From: Albugo candida
Taxonomy: Eukaryota > Oomycota > Peronosporomycetes > Albuginales
Length of the DNA stretch: 64,000 bases
Assembly: GCA_040437565.1 (NCBI GenBank)
Contig: JBDOQK010000007.1
Location: forward strand, 124,001-188,000
Direction of reading: 5' to 3'
The position numbers and the translations under genes were made by a program. This document shows, in pieces, positions 33,177-45,909 of the stretch (its first letter is position 1; each line of letters begins with the position of its first letter). A model generated the notes under the pieces. That model searched no databases and was not told the DNA's origin. It saw only the letters and a program-made list of their open reading frames with translations.

Positions 33177-35135
33177 ATGGACGCGTGCTCGCCCGCAACA
33201 TTCCAATGTAAGATATTATCTTTTTGCAGTTTCAGTAACATACTCAGAGTCCTACAGCGCCATCAAATCGATATTGAAGTGGACCAAATCTTCACGGACT
33301 CCACTTGTGATCACAACAGAAGAAAAACAAAAATCATTTGCGCGATCGGACCGTCGTCATGCTCTGAAGAAATGATCGGTGTGCGCGTTATATCCAATAA
33401 GCGTATAGAGCACTGATAAGAATTGCAGGGAGACTGTTGGACGAAGGGATGAATGTAACGCGGCTCAACTTCTCGCATGGAGATCATTCATTGCATGAAA
33501 AAAGTCTGCATAATCTTAGAGCAGCTGTGCGGAAGCGACCAGGATGTCATTGTGCTGTTCTTCTTGACACGAAAGGACCAGAAATACGGACTGGTTTGCT
33601 TGAGAATGGTACGCCTGTGCAGCTGATGGTACGTGTTGTGTTTCGTCCATACGCGAAAACAAATGGGCTGGCTATGTTGCATTAGGCTGGACAACAGCTC
33701 GAAATTACATGCGATTATTCCGTGAAAGGAACATCCACTTGTATTGCATGCAATTATCCTCATCTTCCAGCTTCAGTGAAGCCAGGATCCAAGATTTTGT
33801 GTGATGATGGAAATCTGGCTATGATTGTTCAGGATTGTCTTCCCGATTCAGTCATTGTGAGGGTGTTGAATTCGCACATACTGGAAGAAAAGAAAAACAT
33901 GTGCTTTCCCGGTACGTACGCAATACAATCTGTGCGCTGGTACGGTTGCAAGAATTTTTGATCTAGGTGCAGCCATTCGAATTTCCGGAATCACACAGAA
34001 AGATAGAGACGATCTGTTGCTATTTGCTCTTCCACAAGCAGTGGACATTGTATCTGGTTCATTTGTGCGGACGGCGAACAATGTTCGGTAACATGAATCA
34101 ATGCGATTGTAAGCTCCTTTCGACTCACACGAGCTTGCAGAGCGATTCGGGAGTGTCTCGGAGACAAAGGGAAACATATTCGAATACATGCCAAGATCGA
34201 GAGTGTTGAAGCATTACGAAATATCGACGAGATTCTGAAAGAGGCAGATGGGATACACGTTAGTCGCGGAGATTTGGGCATGGAACTTGCTCCCGAACAA
34301 GTTGCACTGGCTCAGAAAATGATCATACGGAAAGCCAATTTTGCGGGAAAACCTGTTGTCACGTCAACTCAAGTGAGGTTATTTTGATGCGATCACAGAA
34401 TTCTTTGACAACAAACTATTTTCAGATGTTGCAGTCGATGACGAATAGCTCGACGCCTTCATACGCAGAATGCACGGATGTTGCTAACGCGATTTTGGAT
34501 GGAACAGATGCCATGATGTTATCTGCGGAGACGGCCAGTGGAAAGTATCCATGTGAGGCTGTGCAAATGATGGCGAAGATATGCGTTGAGGCGGAGCTTA
34601 CTTTAGAGTATGAGGAAATTTATCGATGGATGCGATCAGTAACTCCGCGTCCATTCTCTCTTTGCGAGTCTATCGCCTCTACGGCCGTCCAAATTGCCAT
34701 TGACGTACAAGCAACACTAATCATCTCTTTGACTGACACGGGGTATAGCACGAAATTGCTAGCCAAGTACCGACCTTCCGCTCGAATTCTTGCTGTGACA
34801 GCTTCCGCTTCCACATCCAGACAACTAAGTGGCGTTTCCCGGTACGTGCATTTTTGTCATTTTATACATAAGTTGACTCTATTGGTAGCGGGGTGTCATC
34901 TATACGAGTACAATCCATGATAGGAGCTGACAAATTGACGCTCAAAGCCATTAATTACGCAAAGGAGCAAAAGTGGATTCAAGTCGGAGACACTGTTGTT
35001 ATGATACATGGTGTCCAGGATGCGGTATCAGGTGCAACCAATATCGTCAAGGTGATTCAAGCTGATGCAGCTGGGTTCAGTGACTCCACAAATTTTTTAT
35101 TCAAAAAGCTCCAAATGCCGTATTCGCGCGGCTGA
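33177..35135 (+). CDS. Pyruvate kinase (547 aa, 7 exons)
   Basis: Final glycolytic step, phosphoenolpyruvate + ADP to pyruvate + ATP. Exons 33177-33378, 33429-33628, 33686-33911, 33967-34087, 34141-34372, 34426-34841 and 34889-35135 sum to 1,644 nt, exactly 548 codons. Visible motifs in order: TKIICAIGPSS, GMNVTRLNFSHGDH, LDTKGPEIRTG, SFVRTA, the catalytic AKIES with lysine and metal-binding Glu, SRGDLGMEL, STQMLQSM, DGTDAMMLSAETASGKYP. The allosteric C-terminal domain ends in KLQMPYSRG. All introns are 47-57 bp with GT...AG ends. The N-terminus is uncertain: the ATG at 33177 is the first in the frame that reaches the catalytic core, but an upstream exon is possible. Confidence 0.92.
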
Positions 35136-35578
35136 TCTTCTCACTCAATTCTCATGCTGTGCCGAATGTGCAAAGCATCGATCTCTTTCATTTTGGTGAG
35201 GCCAATGAACCAGCATTTTTTCTCGATTTATTATTGCGATTGCGAAAGTTGGATGAAATTTTAAAGCGAATTGCTTCGATTACACCAAACAGTCGTAACG
35301 AATCAAGCAATTCAGCCTAGTAATTCTGATAGAGATGTCTGCGTGCAATATTTTTATTTCAATGTAAAAAGCTTTAGTAAGTTCATTCCGCTAGGAAAGC
35401 GTAATAAAATGTTTAATTGCGGGAAACAATGGGATTAAAGTACGAGTGAACGTCTGTCAGCTCTAATACCGGTTCTATACCAGTATCTCGGACCGGGCCG
35501 AGTTGGATCACGAGCCAGCAAACGATTGGTGCGACGACGTAAGCCACTCACAGCCGCATTTCAAGCCCGGATTCTAAC
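35136..35578. other. Intergenic and 5' leader of RPS14
   Basis: No gene. It includes the pyruvate kinase 3' flank and the promoter and leader of the ribosomal protein gene. Confidence 0.5.
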
Positions 35579-36152
35579 ATGGTACATCTGAGATCGTCTG
35601 TATTTCTATAAATGTACTGCTCATCTAATTTCAATGCTGTTGTGCTAGTCGAAGAGAGGTCAAAAGAAGGAAGTAGAGGAGGTTACCCGTGTAGGTCCTA
35701 CTTTGAAAGAAGGAGAAGAAGTCTTCGGCGTGGCGCATATTTTCGCGTCATTCAATGACACTTTTGTTCACGTCACAGATCTTTCAGGTCGTGAAACTAT
35801 TTCCCGTGTGACTGGTGGAATGAAAGTGAAAGCGGATCGTGACGAAGCATCTCCCTACGCTGCCATGCTTGCTGCTCAAGATGTCGCAGCAAAGTGCAAG
35901 GAAGTGGGTATCACTGCTCTACATATCAAGGTTCGCGCCACAGGTGGAAACAGAACGAAAACTCCTGGTCCTGGTGCGCAATCTGCCCTTCGTGCCCTTG
36001 CTCGTAATGGCATGAAGATCGGTCGAATTGGTACGTGTGGTTTTCGCAGCTTGTATACCAAGTACTAATACGTGAGTCTCGCAGAGGATGTGACTCCGAT
36101 TCCTACTGATAGCACTCGGCGAAAAGGTGGTCGTCGTGGTCGCCGATTATAG
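35579..36152 (+). CDS. RPS14: 40S ribosomal protein uS11 (RPS14), 150 aa
   Basis: Exon 1 is only the ATG (35579-35581), followed at once by a GT donor. Exon 2 is 35649-36030 and exon 3 is 36085-36152. The protein reads [37 protein letters not shown], then [20 protein letters not shown] and the basic end [11 protein letters not shown]. Its 150 residues match the eukaryotic family length. It sits on the 40S platform at the mRNA exit side. The two introns are 67 and 54 bp. Confidence 0.95.
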
Positions 36153-36670
36153 ATATTTGGCTATCAGCATCGAGTTCCATGTCGTGTATTCGACAGATAT
36201 TCTCAAGAATTGTGGATATCTATCTCCTTTACATCGACAATTGTTCTCTTGCAACACTTCTTGCACTTAATGATATCGTCGAAATAAAAAAGGGTTTGAT
36301 CTAAAAACGATAGCCCCAAAACACTTATCAGTCACTCCTCACGCGGCGATACAACGACTCCAAATGATGAGAAACAAAATTCAACACCATCTTTCGGCTG
36401 ATTGTCATGATGCAGTAATTTTGAATCTGATGGAATCTGTTTGCCACTCAAAGCTTGCTCAACACTTCTTTTCCTCTATTTTCGTCGTACTTAATTTTTT
36501 AGAATAAACTTTCACAACCTATTCAATTACACAGGCTGAATTGATTTGCGAGACAGAAGCTTCTGGTTGGCCCCTTTTGTTTGATAAAGGCAGTCCACTG
36601 TGTACGTTGCGACCGAACGGAACATTCCCATCAATTGCACTGTCTACAAAATTTCGTATCCTCCCCTGAT
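36153..36670. other. Intergenic, no supported gene
   Basis: 3' flank of RPS14 and presumed promoter of the SR/SPOC gene. No coding motif is seen. Confidence 0.5.
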
Positions 36671-38892
36671 ATGCAGCTTCACTCAACTATGTCAAATACT
36701 ATCGATACGGTAGAAAAGCAGCCTGTAGATACACTCCTAGTTGATCTATCCAGTAACGTTCGAGACGTGGCATCGATTCCTGCGACACCTACATCCGAAT
36801 CACCTCCACAACACGTTGTAAAAGGGCACGGGCAATGCCACGCACCTGAAAATCGACAAAGTGGATTTAAACAATCGAATGAACGAGGAACCGGCGAACA
36901 TGCAATATTAGGCGGTGAATCAGATACTTCACGCAATCGTAATCCTCCAATCAACGACGGCATGGCAGATGAATTTGGTGAAGCAGAGGCAGGCGAAGTC
37001 ATTGAAGATCGCGTTGCTCCACAATCAAAAAGCATGAAGGTAATAAGTCGTGCCAGTCATTTTTAGAATCCGAATCGTACGAGCTTCTCACGACGCAATT
37101 GTACATGACAGATAGCTACTTTGAATATAACTAATGCACGCGACGGTCGAAAGCATCACGAGGGGACAATAGGAGAAATGGAGACTATCGCGGATCGAAC
37201 ACGAAGCCATAAACAATCAAGAAGGTCCGACATTCTAGGAAATCACGACAAAAATGATATCAGCATAAAGTCGAGTCAACAGGAACCTAAAAAAGTTCGA
37301 CGCTATGAGCAGTGTAAAATCGCAAAAGCCCCAGTTGGACTATTTGCCTGCTTCAGCGCGTCGTCTTCCACACAAAATAAAGCTCCTCAATTGACTCCTC
37401 CGCCCACACAGGAGGATGCAGTGGTAGAGGGTCCGTTTCGTGCACCACAATATTCCGGCCCCGGTCGGAAATCTCCGCAACCTGCTGGTTTATTCAATGC
37501 CAATCAGAACGGTACCAATGTGCTCCATAGCTCCAATGCCGCTCTCGCTTTATCTTCCGTTACTTTTCCAGGACATTTGGCGACACCTTCTGTCTCGACA
37601 CCTTCCAAACAGGATGGACCACCTGCTAGCTTGATATTTAACAGACCGGCAGAAAACGAAAGTAGTGGGGCTCCTCCGAATCAAAGTCGTGGACCACGTC
37701 GTCGATCAAGAACGCCACCACGTACTCATCATAGTCAAGATACCTGCCGACGATCACCGAAGGGACGTAATCTAACTGAATCTCATGGACCGCCAGACTT
37801 TGACCGTCTGAATGGCCAAAGAAGATCACCACAACGTCGTTCACGTTCTCGTGAAAGAGACGCAGGGCATCCTCCGTTCATAGCCTCTCGACCACGCTTC
37901 AATGCCAGTCGTAGCCGTGAACCTGAAACGTTTAGGCGTTCAAGAAGTCGTGGGCCGCCTCAGAAACCTGTCGATCGCTTTCATGAAGAATGTAGAATGG
38001 ACCGACCAGTAATGCATCATCAACGATCGAGATCTCGATCTCGATCGCGTGGTCCTTCGCGTCAGTATCCCCGAGATGCTATGCGTAGCCCAAGTCGTAT
38101 GAGAGAGACAAGTGACATGTCAAGTGGATATTTCGGGCATCGAGGAGCCGAAGGTCATCCATTCGCAGGTCGTATGCCCAGTGCTAGGAGTCCGCGCAGT
38201 GATCAACTAGGAGGATCACCATATCGCGATATACCTTCAGGCGATAGGAGATGGAGATCACCTCCAAACCCAAGGATGAATCCAAGCATGTCAAACAATG
38301 AACAGCACAACACAATTTCTCCAAACTTCTCTGCTTCTGCAGACGCACCGACACGAAAACTTTTCGTCACGGTGCGTTTACTTTGCCATATCACATCATG
38401 TGATCTTATCGATCGTGTAAACACTAATTTAGCACAAGGGGGATTGGAATTTTGAACTCCGACGGAGCAGTCGATCCAGGTGTCGATGTCGGGCAGTTGC
38501 GGTGACACTTCCATCTCCTGTTCAGCTGTAAGGCATTCTTTCTGCGTGTGACTTAATCTAACCTTGTGTGCTGTACAATCAGACCGTCATTCATTGACAT
38601 CATTCAGCTGCCTCATTTGTCCAGATATCACGAGTTCCTAATGAGTGACCGTCGCGATATCAAACGTATTGTCTATGAAGTGGCTCCGAATACAATGGCG
38701 GACAAAGTTGGATATGAAGAATTTGTGACGTATTTGCTTCGTGGAAAGAATGGGATCTCACGTGCGGGTGTTGCGATGGATTTGGAACAAGTTGGCTACA
38801 AACTGTTTGTGCTACCACCGGGTCAAGCTGCCCGATCTTTGGGCTACAAAGGCAATAATCTGATTGCAGTTCTTCGGAAAAAACAGCAGTAA
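36671..38892 (+). CDS. SR-rich SPOC-domain protein (Spen-related)
   Basis: Exons are about 36671-37039, 37112-38371, 38433-38527 and about 38567-38892, with introns of 72, 61 and about 39 bp. The start is the first ATG in frame. The N-terminal 120 residues are acidic. The middle 300 residues are packed with Arg-Ser and proline patches (RSRSRSRSRG, RRSRSRGPP) typical of splicing-associated proteins. The C-terminus looks like the second half of a SPOC domain: SRYHEFL, YEEFVTYLLRGKNGISRAGV, then GYKLFVLPPGQAARSLGY and NNLIAVL. SPOC domains bind phosphorylated RNA polymerase II tails or corepressors. The exon over the first half of SPOC (38433-38530) gives an atypical sequence, so that junction is uncertain. 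Nuclear RNA-processing or transcription-coupled role by inference. Confidence 0.7.
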
Positions 38893-39068
38893 GGCAATGC
38901 GATAAAACCGTGACATTCACTCCCAAAGGAAGATATCCTCTTACTGTGAAAATGCAAGAATGCTTAATGCAGAAGCTTTATAGAGTTTCGACAAGACCAC
39001 TATTCAATAAGATTCAATATCCATATCACTTGCAAGCGTCAATCCTGTGGAAGGGAACACTTACCGTA

Positions 39069-40805
39069 TTCCTCATTCTGAGTGCAGCAACAATACCGAG
39101 ATCAAAGCATCAAAAAAGATACGGAAGTACAGTGTTTTTTCGTAAAAAAGGACGACTATGGCAGTGTCTATTCATTTCTATCCACTACTTATCGATTAGT
39201 CGAGAAACGACAAGACTGTAGTGGGCGAAAGAAATGTTAATGGTCAAGTGTGAATGGGGAAGGTGCACGCGATGCAGCGAGTGACCACTATGCTCACAGG
39301 CCACCCAAGTGTACTCGCGTTAATTGAAAGCGCTTAATACATGAGACTGATCTGTGGCCGTATCGCAAAATGTTGAATTGTTAAGACTATTTCGGATACT
39401 GAACCCAGTAGTTGCTCGCAACCTGCTGATTTGGGTTGATCAATGTCTTTATCGTCGAATATGCCAGGCTTATAACTGCTTTAGCTGGTAAATGTGGTTC
39501 GAATCAAAGGAATATAAGACTTGGTGGTATCCAGCGTTTGATATGGACTTGAATCACAGATCTTCATGAATACGATAGAAACATAAGTCTACTTCCAAGG
39601 CTTGAAATTGTGCAGTTTGGATGAAGAATGTGGTGTTGCCGACTCGGGATATGACATTACACTAGAGACGTCTGAGATGGTTGATGAGACGGGTTATCGT
39701 TTTGCTCAGATTCATTGGATTCTAGCTAAGATGGCAATCTTTGATTACAGTTTTTTCTCGCAGCACTTTGATTATCACTTCTTTTTTTTACAGAAACTAT
39801 TCGCATTACAGCTTGTTTAATATGATTTGAAAAATTCGCTTCCAAGCGCATGTATAGTCAGCTTCAAGGATAGCGTTGAGATTTATACATCAAAGAAAGA
39901 GTGAAGAAGCAAATAGTACCTACCAAGTTGGGGGCCGCCCTAGCTCATACGGTAGAGCAAGTGGGCCCCGCCCCGGTTGTCGTTGGCGATAGTGTGGGCA
40001 GCGGTTGGAGGCCACCCATGCAAAAGCTTGGAAAATATGCCTCACTGGGTTTGCAGCAAGACTAAAGTGAAATTCACAAGGTCGAGGGCTAATTAAAGGA
40101 TAAGTAAGGTAGCTGAAGAACCAGAGAAATGGTGTAATGAAATCCCTGAAATAATCTAATTTAAAGGCGGATAAATAATTGTACGTAAGAACGTTTGTCA
40201 GGTTCTTACAAATGGCTACGATTCAGGCGTCCGGCCTTACATCCTTCGCCACTACCTTATAAATATCATATTGTACCTTTTTCTATGGATTATCTCGTCG
40301 GTGGACGGGGGCGTCATTAATATTATCATCATCAACGTTTGCGAGCTGCTACCTGACTTACGATCTTCAGTCAACGCTTTCGATTTGCGACGATCTTGAG
40401 CAAGGTGTGCGAAAAAGCATCGACCTGAGAATGTCTTGACTGTGAGATGTACCAGTTTGACGCCTTTGACTTGGACCAATGGGAGGAAGTATGGGGTCTG
40501 CCTCAGAACGAGATTCGAGTGGTGGGGCAAGTATCGGTTCATCATGGTTTAATTTGGGAATTTGGTTTAATTTGGGATTCGGTCGGGTCGCCACCGGGCT
40601 GCCATGATGTGATGCCGAGAGGATCCTTCTGACACTTTCTATAAATTTCCTTCTTGCCAAAATGCGCAGGATAATGAATGTGGAAACGCGACGTAGTCGG
40701 GGGCCTTAAATATATTCTTGTTGGCTAAGATCTTGTTCTTCCAATACCCAAGTATCACAATTTTATAGTGACATCAGAAAAAAGACAATCAGAAGACGAA
40801 TCCAT
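39069..40805. repeat. 1.74-kb segment, first listing
   Basis: Identical to 40906-42642 (offset 1837) up to the gap edge at 40806, so the second copy is probably the same DNA listed twice. It has no recognised gene. Overlapping minus frames at 40252-40660 and a + frame at 39602-39820 are open but without motifs. It contains a tRNA-like SINE head. Confidence 0.85.
39928..40010 (+). mobile_element. tRNA-derived SINE head (putative)
   Basis: TAGCTCATACGGTAGAGC at 39941-39958 is nearly a tRNA D-arm/A-box (canonical TAGCTCAGTNGGTAGAGC). A weak B-box-like word, CGGTTGTCGTTGG, follows about 20 bases later. The region does not fold as a normal tRNA, so an RNA polymerase III-type SINE head is the likelier reading. 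The same sequence is listed again at 41765-41847. Confidence 0.4.
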
Positions 40806-40905
40806 NNNNNNNNNNNNNNNNNNNNNNNNNNNNNNNNNNNNNNNNNNNNNNNNNNNNNNNNNNNNNNNNNNNNNNNNNNNNNNNNNNNNNNNNNNNNNNN
40901 NNNNN
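40806..40905. other. Assembly gap with unmerged overlap (1,737 bp)
   Basis: 39069-40805 equals 40906-42642 exactly to the gap edges, the longest such overlap in the window. Confidence 0.92.
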
Positions 40906-42642
40906 TTCCTCATTCTGAGTGCAGCAACAATACCGAGATCAAAGCATCAAAAAAGATACGGAAGTACAGTGTTTTTTCGTAAAAAAGGACGACTATGGCA
41001 GTGTCTATTCATTTCTATCCACTACTTATCGATTAGTCGAGAAACGACAAGACTGTAGTGGGCGAAAGAAATGTTAATGGTCAAGTGTGAATGGGGAAGG
41101 TGCACGCGATGCAGCGAGTGACCACTATGCTCACAGGCCACCCAAGTGTACTCGCGTTAATTGAAAGCGCTTAATACATGAGACTGATCTGTGGCCGTAT
41201 CGCAAAATGTTGAATTGTTAAGACTATTTCGGATACTGAACCCAGTAGTTGCTCGCAACCTGCTGATTTGGGTTGATCAATGTCTTTATCGTCGAATATG
41301 CCAGGCTTATAACTGCTTTAGCTGGTAAATGTGGTTCGAATCAAAGGAATATAAGACTTGGTGGTATCCAGCGTTTGATATGGACTTGAATCACAGATCT
41401 TCATGAATACGATAGAAACATAAGTCTACTTCCAAGGCTTGAAATTGTGCAGTTTGGATGAAGAATGTGGTGTTGCCGACTCGGGATATGACATTACACT
41501 AGAGACGTCTGAGATGGTTGATGAGACGGGTTATCGTTTTGCTCAGATTCATTGGATTCTAGCTAAGATGGCAATCTTTGATTACAGTTTTTTCTCGCAG
41601 CACTTTGATTATCACTTCTTTTTTTTACAGAAACTATTCGCATTACAGCTTGTTTAATATGATTTGAAAAATTCGCTTCCAAGCGCATGTATAGTCAGCT
41701 TCAAGGATAGCGTTGAGATTTATACATCAAAGAAAGAGTGAAGAAGCAAATAGTACCTACCAAGTTGGGGGCCGCCCTAGCTCATACGGTAGAGCAAGTG
41801 GGCCCCGCCCCGGTTGTCGTTGGCGATAGTGTGGGCAGCGGTTGGAGGCCACCCATGCAAAAGCTTGGAAAATATGCCTCACTGGGTTTGCAGCAAGACT
41901 AAAGTGAAATTCACAAGGTCGAGGGCTAATTAAAGGATAAGTAAGGTAGCTGAAGAACCAGAGAAATGGTGTAATGAAATCCCTGAAATAATCTAATTTA
42001 AAGGCGGATAAATAATTGTACGTAAGAACGTTTGTCAGGTTCTTACAAATGGCTACGATTCAGGCGTCCGGCCTTACATCCTTCGCCACTACCTTATAAA
42101 TATCATATTGTACCTTTTTCTATGGATTATCTCGTCGGTGGACGGGGGCGTCATTAATATTATCATCATCAACGTTTGCGAGCTGCTACCTGACTTACGA
42201 TCTTCAGTCAACGCTTTCGATTTGCGACGATCTTGAGCAAGGTGTGCGAAAAAGCATCGACCTGAGAATGTCTTGACTGTGAGATGTACCAGTTTGACGC
42301 CTTTGACTTGGACCAATGGGAGGAAGTATGGGGTCTGCCTCAGAACGAGATTCGAGTGGTGGGGCAAGTATCGGTTCATCATGGTTTAATTTGGGAATTT
42401 GGTTTAATTTGGGATTCGGTCGGGTCGCCACCGGGCTGCCATGATGTGATGCCGAGAGGATCCTTCTGACACTTTCTATAAATTTCCTTCTTGCCAAAAT
42501 GCGCAGGATAATGAATGTGGAAACGCGACGTAGTCGGGGGCCTTAAATATATTCTTGTTGGCTAAGATCTTGTTCTTCCAATACCCAAGTATCACAATTT
42601 TATAGTGACATCAGAAAAAAGACAATCAGAAGACGAATCCAT
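40906..42642. repeat. 1.74-kb segment, second listing
   Basis: Identical to 39069-40805; probably redundant. Confidence 0.85.
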
Positions 42643-42799
42643 AATCTCATGATTCAAAGAACGCTTCTTCGTTTGGGCCTTTCTGGGTCTTCTACTCGTG
42701 ATTTCCAAGTAACATGCTTAATCTTCGGTTGTCACTCACTAGTTGTCCCAAATCCTAGAAATTCGCGTCATCCCGATCTTGCCGCATGAATGTGAAGGG

Positions 42800-43230
42800 A
42801 CCATATGGCGAAGACTTCTTCAGCCGTGACTTAATTGTGTCAAGCTGTTTCTCCTGTGATAAACAAAGGCGACATCATCAACGTAGGATGCTGGTACAAG
42901 ATATATGATGAGTAATGGAGGAGATATAATATCATCTTGGGGCATGCCCTGTTTTCTAGAAAAGGATGAAAACGTGCGAGATCTGAGGCGAGTTTGGACA
43001 GTCATGTCGGCGACAAGTAATGTGATCGTACGGACGTCGTTTGGAGGGGGAAGGAATCGAAAATTACGGTAAGTTTGGAGTCGCGATTCGCCGAGGATCT
43101 ACACTTGCCCTCAGAACACGGAAAGAAGCATCCTGCAGAACAATCTTCAGAATAGTATACAATAAAGCGAATCTCCTCTGTATATGAAAGACTCAATATT
43201 GCAGAAAGCTCGTGCTTGAACGTAGACATG
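42800..43230 (-). mobile_element. LINE reverse transcriptase relic
   Basis: On the minus strand it reads GMPQDDIISPPLLIIY, then YVDDVAFVYH. These are the non-LTR reverse transcriptase motifs, normally GxPQGDPLSPLLF and the catalytic YADD. The substitutions (GD to DD, PLS to IIS) and shifted frames on both sides mark an old dead copy. The catalytic YVDD core itself survives. Confidence 0.6.
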
Positions 43231-44780
43231 TGAAAACACCTCTGGTAAACGCTTACGTCTCATCTATTTTTAAGGATCTAAGGAAATCATCTCAGACAAT
43301 AAATATCTTGTTGAGCATGCGCTTTTGCTAGACGCCCTTGCCGGAAAGTCTTTCCGTTTCGAAAAAAAGTCGCATTGCTCAATAGCTAGCCTTCAAGTTA
43401 GCGCAATGCCTTCTCGGAAGGCAGAGTATCTGTGAGTCAAAAATCAAGGAGATAACGGTTTTGATGGGTCTTGAAAAGTTATCATTGGATATTCTTGCAA
43501 CCAAGATCCCTGGTACTGAATATTTAACAAAACCGATGTGTGCTCCTTTCCTCCGCAAGCACATCTTCCGTCGCGGTCCATACGTTTTTATTGATCCATC
43601 TCAGATAAGCGCTCTACTATTTTGAGTGAGGGATACATATATACATATGGCCTACGTTCGACCTCCGTGCTGGTAGTTTGATAGCATGTCGATATCTACT
43701 AGTATCAATCTAGCTTCTTACTTTCATTTATACAGCCTAATCCAGTCTCAGATCGGATTTTGGAAAGGTTTTTTTTCAATGACAAGTTGGTGTAGTTACT
43801 TTGATCTTTAGTATCTATTTTTTGAGGTAAGAAATGCGTTTATGTCAAGTTTGTCGTGAACTCGCTTCATGTACACAGCGAAACATAGTCTTAATACACA
43901 CGATGGAATAATTCAGCCAAGACTACTTATTGTCACCTTCTTCTCACTTAGGCGTACGCAGAAGTGAATCACGTCGCACTGTCGATAAAGGTCCGATCCA
44001 TCGTTGTGAGGTGACATGACTCCTGGGGATGATAGCGCATATTCATTTAATTAATGCTCATTTGTGCCACTATCTCACGGATTGATCATTATTGACTCGA
44101 GTCTCGATATCACTACTAAATCCCTCCTCAAATTCTTGCTTCGTTGGATTCGCTAGCGGTTCACATAGTAACAGATCATGCTTCGGAAGAAAATAGGGAC
44201 AACGTGGTCCGGAAAATCGTATCGAAGTGAGCAAGATTGAAGCATAATGAAGGACTGCTTTCGATTGCTCTCTCCCGAAGCCACTAGTATTGGGGCTTGA
44301 GAAGCACTGCATCGACTAATGCGGTGTTTTACTCAAATGGTGCTCTACGTATCGATGAATAATCTGTGGAGTCACAGAATTTTCCAATTATAGATTCGGC
44401 ATTTTTCAAGTCCGTTCTTACTGCATTTTGCTTTCTTTGACCAAGGGATCTACTTTTTTCACAACTCGATCACCATGCAATGTCATCGGGGAGTTTACAT
44501 AGAATGAGAACTCGAATGCTGTAGACTTTTTGCCCTTTAGGGGCTTGAAATAATGCTCATCATGTGGAAGTCGTTCTCCCATTAATCAACGGATAATTGC
44601 ACTTTTCAAGAATCTGGTGTGTCACTCGACTGTGTAATGGTGTATATGACAGCTTCTCAAGGTATTTATGTTTATTGCAATTATTCATATAACAATTGCA
44701 TTATCGAAGCAAGTAGCCTGAAAGCTACCTGACGGCTTGTGTTCAACATGGTATCATGTGTTATCTATCTTTTGTATGGT
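43231..44780. other. Intergenic, no supported gene
   Basis: AT-rich sequence with only short frames. No RNA gene or coding motif could be supported. Confidence 0.55.
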
Positions 44781-45050
44781 GCGACTCCTCTAAAACCAAC
44801 ATTTTTTTTGTTTCAATTTCGGGCAAATTTTTCACAACAAATCCAAGGAGTTTTGTGAATTAACCAAAGCTATTTTTCGAATATGTTCATTTAAATTTTT
44901 TTTCTATTTAAACTAGTTCAAGTATTATTTAAAGTTAATTTTAAAAATAAGAATGTAGATTTGAGTAAAGTTGGTGAGGTTCTGCGCGTATTATCGAATC
45001 AAACCATTGTAAACGAAATTTCAGGAAAAAAATTAGATATTTTTTTATAA

Positions 45051-45809
45051 TGGCTCCTCCCAAAAAAAGAAGGCTGGCCCTATTATCCAACTTGCACCAA
45101 GCCAACAACAAGAAGAGTTAGCTTCAGGCACAGAAACAACAGCAGGAAGAGGTGGAGGCAGCAGAGGATCTCGACTGTCAGAGCCTCAAGTCAGGCTAGA
45201 GTGGAGAGGAGAAAGAGGAAACAAGAAATTCTTTGTACGTCTCGGGTTCATCGGCAAACCGCTCTCGTTCCAAACAGCGCTATGAGCGTCCTTCCAATGT
45301 GTCTGGTTTTGGTCTCTTCATACAGTTCTATAGCAGCTTCAGCAGCATTCCCGTCAGATGCGATGACATAGAGCGAACTGAATCCCTGTTGCTAACGTCG
45401 CGTTCTGTAGCATTATTTGTATGGTATATCGAAAATGTCTTCTTTCCAATGTACTCCACAGAAACTAGACGAATTTGTACATGTGAATAGAGTCCATTAG
45501 GCATTCACTTGGAGGAGTGAGTAGAAGGAAGGGGAAAAGAGGAAGGTGAAGGTGAAGGTAAAGAGGAAGGGCTGGAAACAGACACAGCTCAGCTACAAAA
45601 GAAAATTGATGCTGTCCAGGCTCAGCTGGAGAAGGAAAAGAAGGGGAAGAAGAAGAGATCTTCTACCTATAAAATTGAGCTGGCCTCTTTTGCCAAAGAC
45701 GTTCTTCACCCTCTAAATCTTTACATACCTTGGCAGAGAACTCAAGAACCAACAAGTGGAGGAGTGAAGGAGAATAACCTGGAGAGGCTGGACATCTACT
45801 TCAAACCAG
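45051..45809 (+). pseudogene. Lysine-rich coiled-coil gene inside the TIR element
   Basis: Two open stretches (about 45051-45110 and about 45510-45809) with glutamine/lysine and acidic repeats are separated by an unrelated-looking insert of about 270 bp. It may be the element's own gene, cut at its 3' end by the gap at 45810. The family is not recognised. Confidence 0.35.
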
Positions 45810-45909
45810 NNNNNNNNNNNNNNNNNNNNNNNNNNNNNNNNNNNNNNNNNNNNNNNNNNNNNNNNNNNNNNNNNNNNNNNNNNNNNNNNNNNNNNNNNNN
45901 NNNNNNNNN
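45810..45909. other. Assembly gap (100 N)
   Basis: Placeholder gap inside the TIR element; the flanks are not repeated in each other. Confidence 0.98.

Noticed and set aside
39941-39990. A functional tRNA gene
   Set aside because: Only the D-arm/A-box resembles tRNA; no acceptor stem, anticodon arm or T-arm pairing could be found.
40252-40660. Two overlapping minus-strand frames (97 aa each) as genes
   Set aside because: No motif, overlapping frames in the same strand and simple short direct repeats (GGTTTAATTTGGGA) in the DNA; probably chance or repeat-derived.
39069-42642. A 1.74-kb tandem duplication with duplicated small frames
   Set aside because: Identity ends exactly at the gap edges on both sides, so the two copies are most likely one locus listed twice.
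42800-43000. A functional reverse transcriptase gene
   Set aside because: Only two motifs remain, one of them altered, with broken frames around them.
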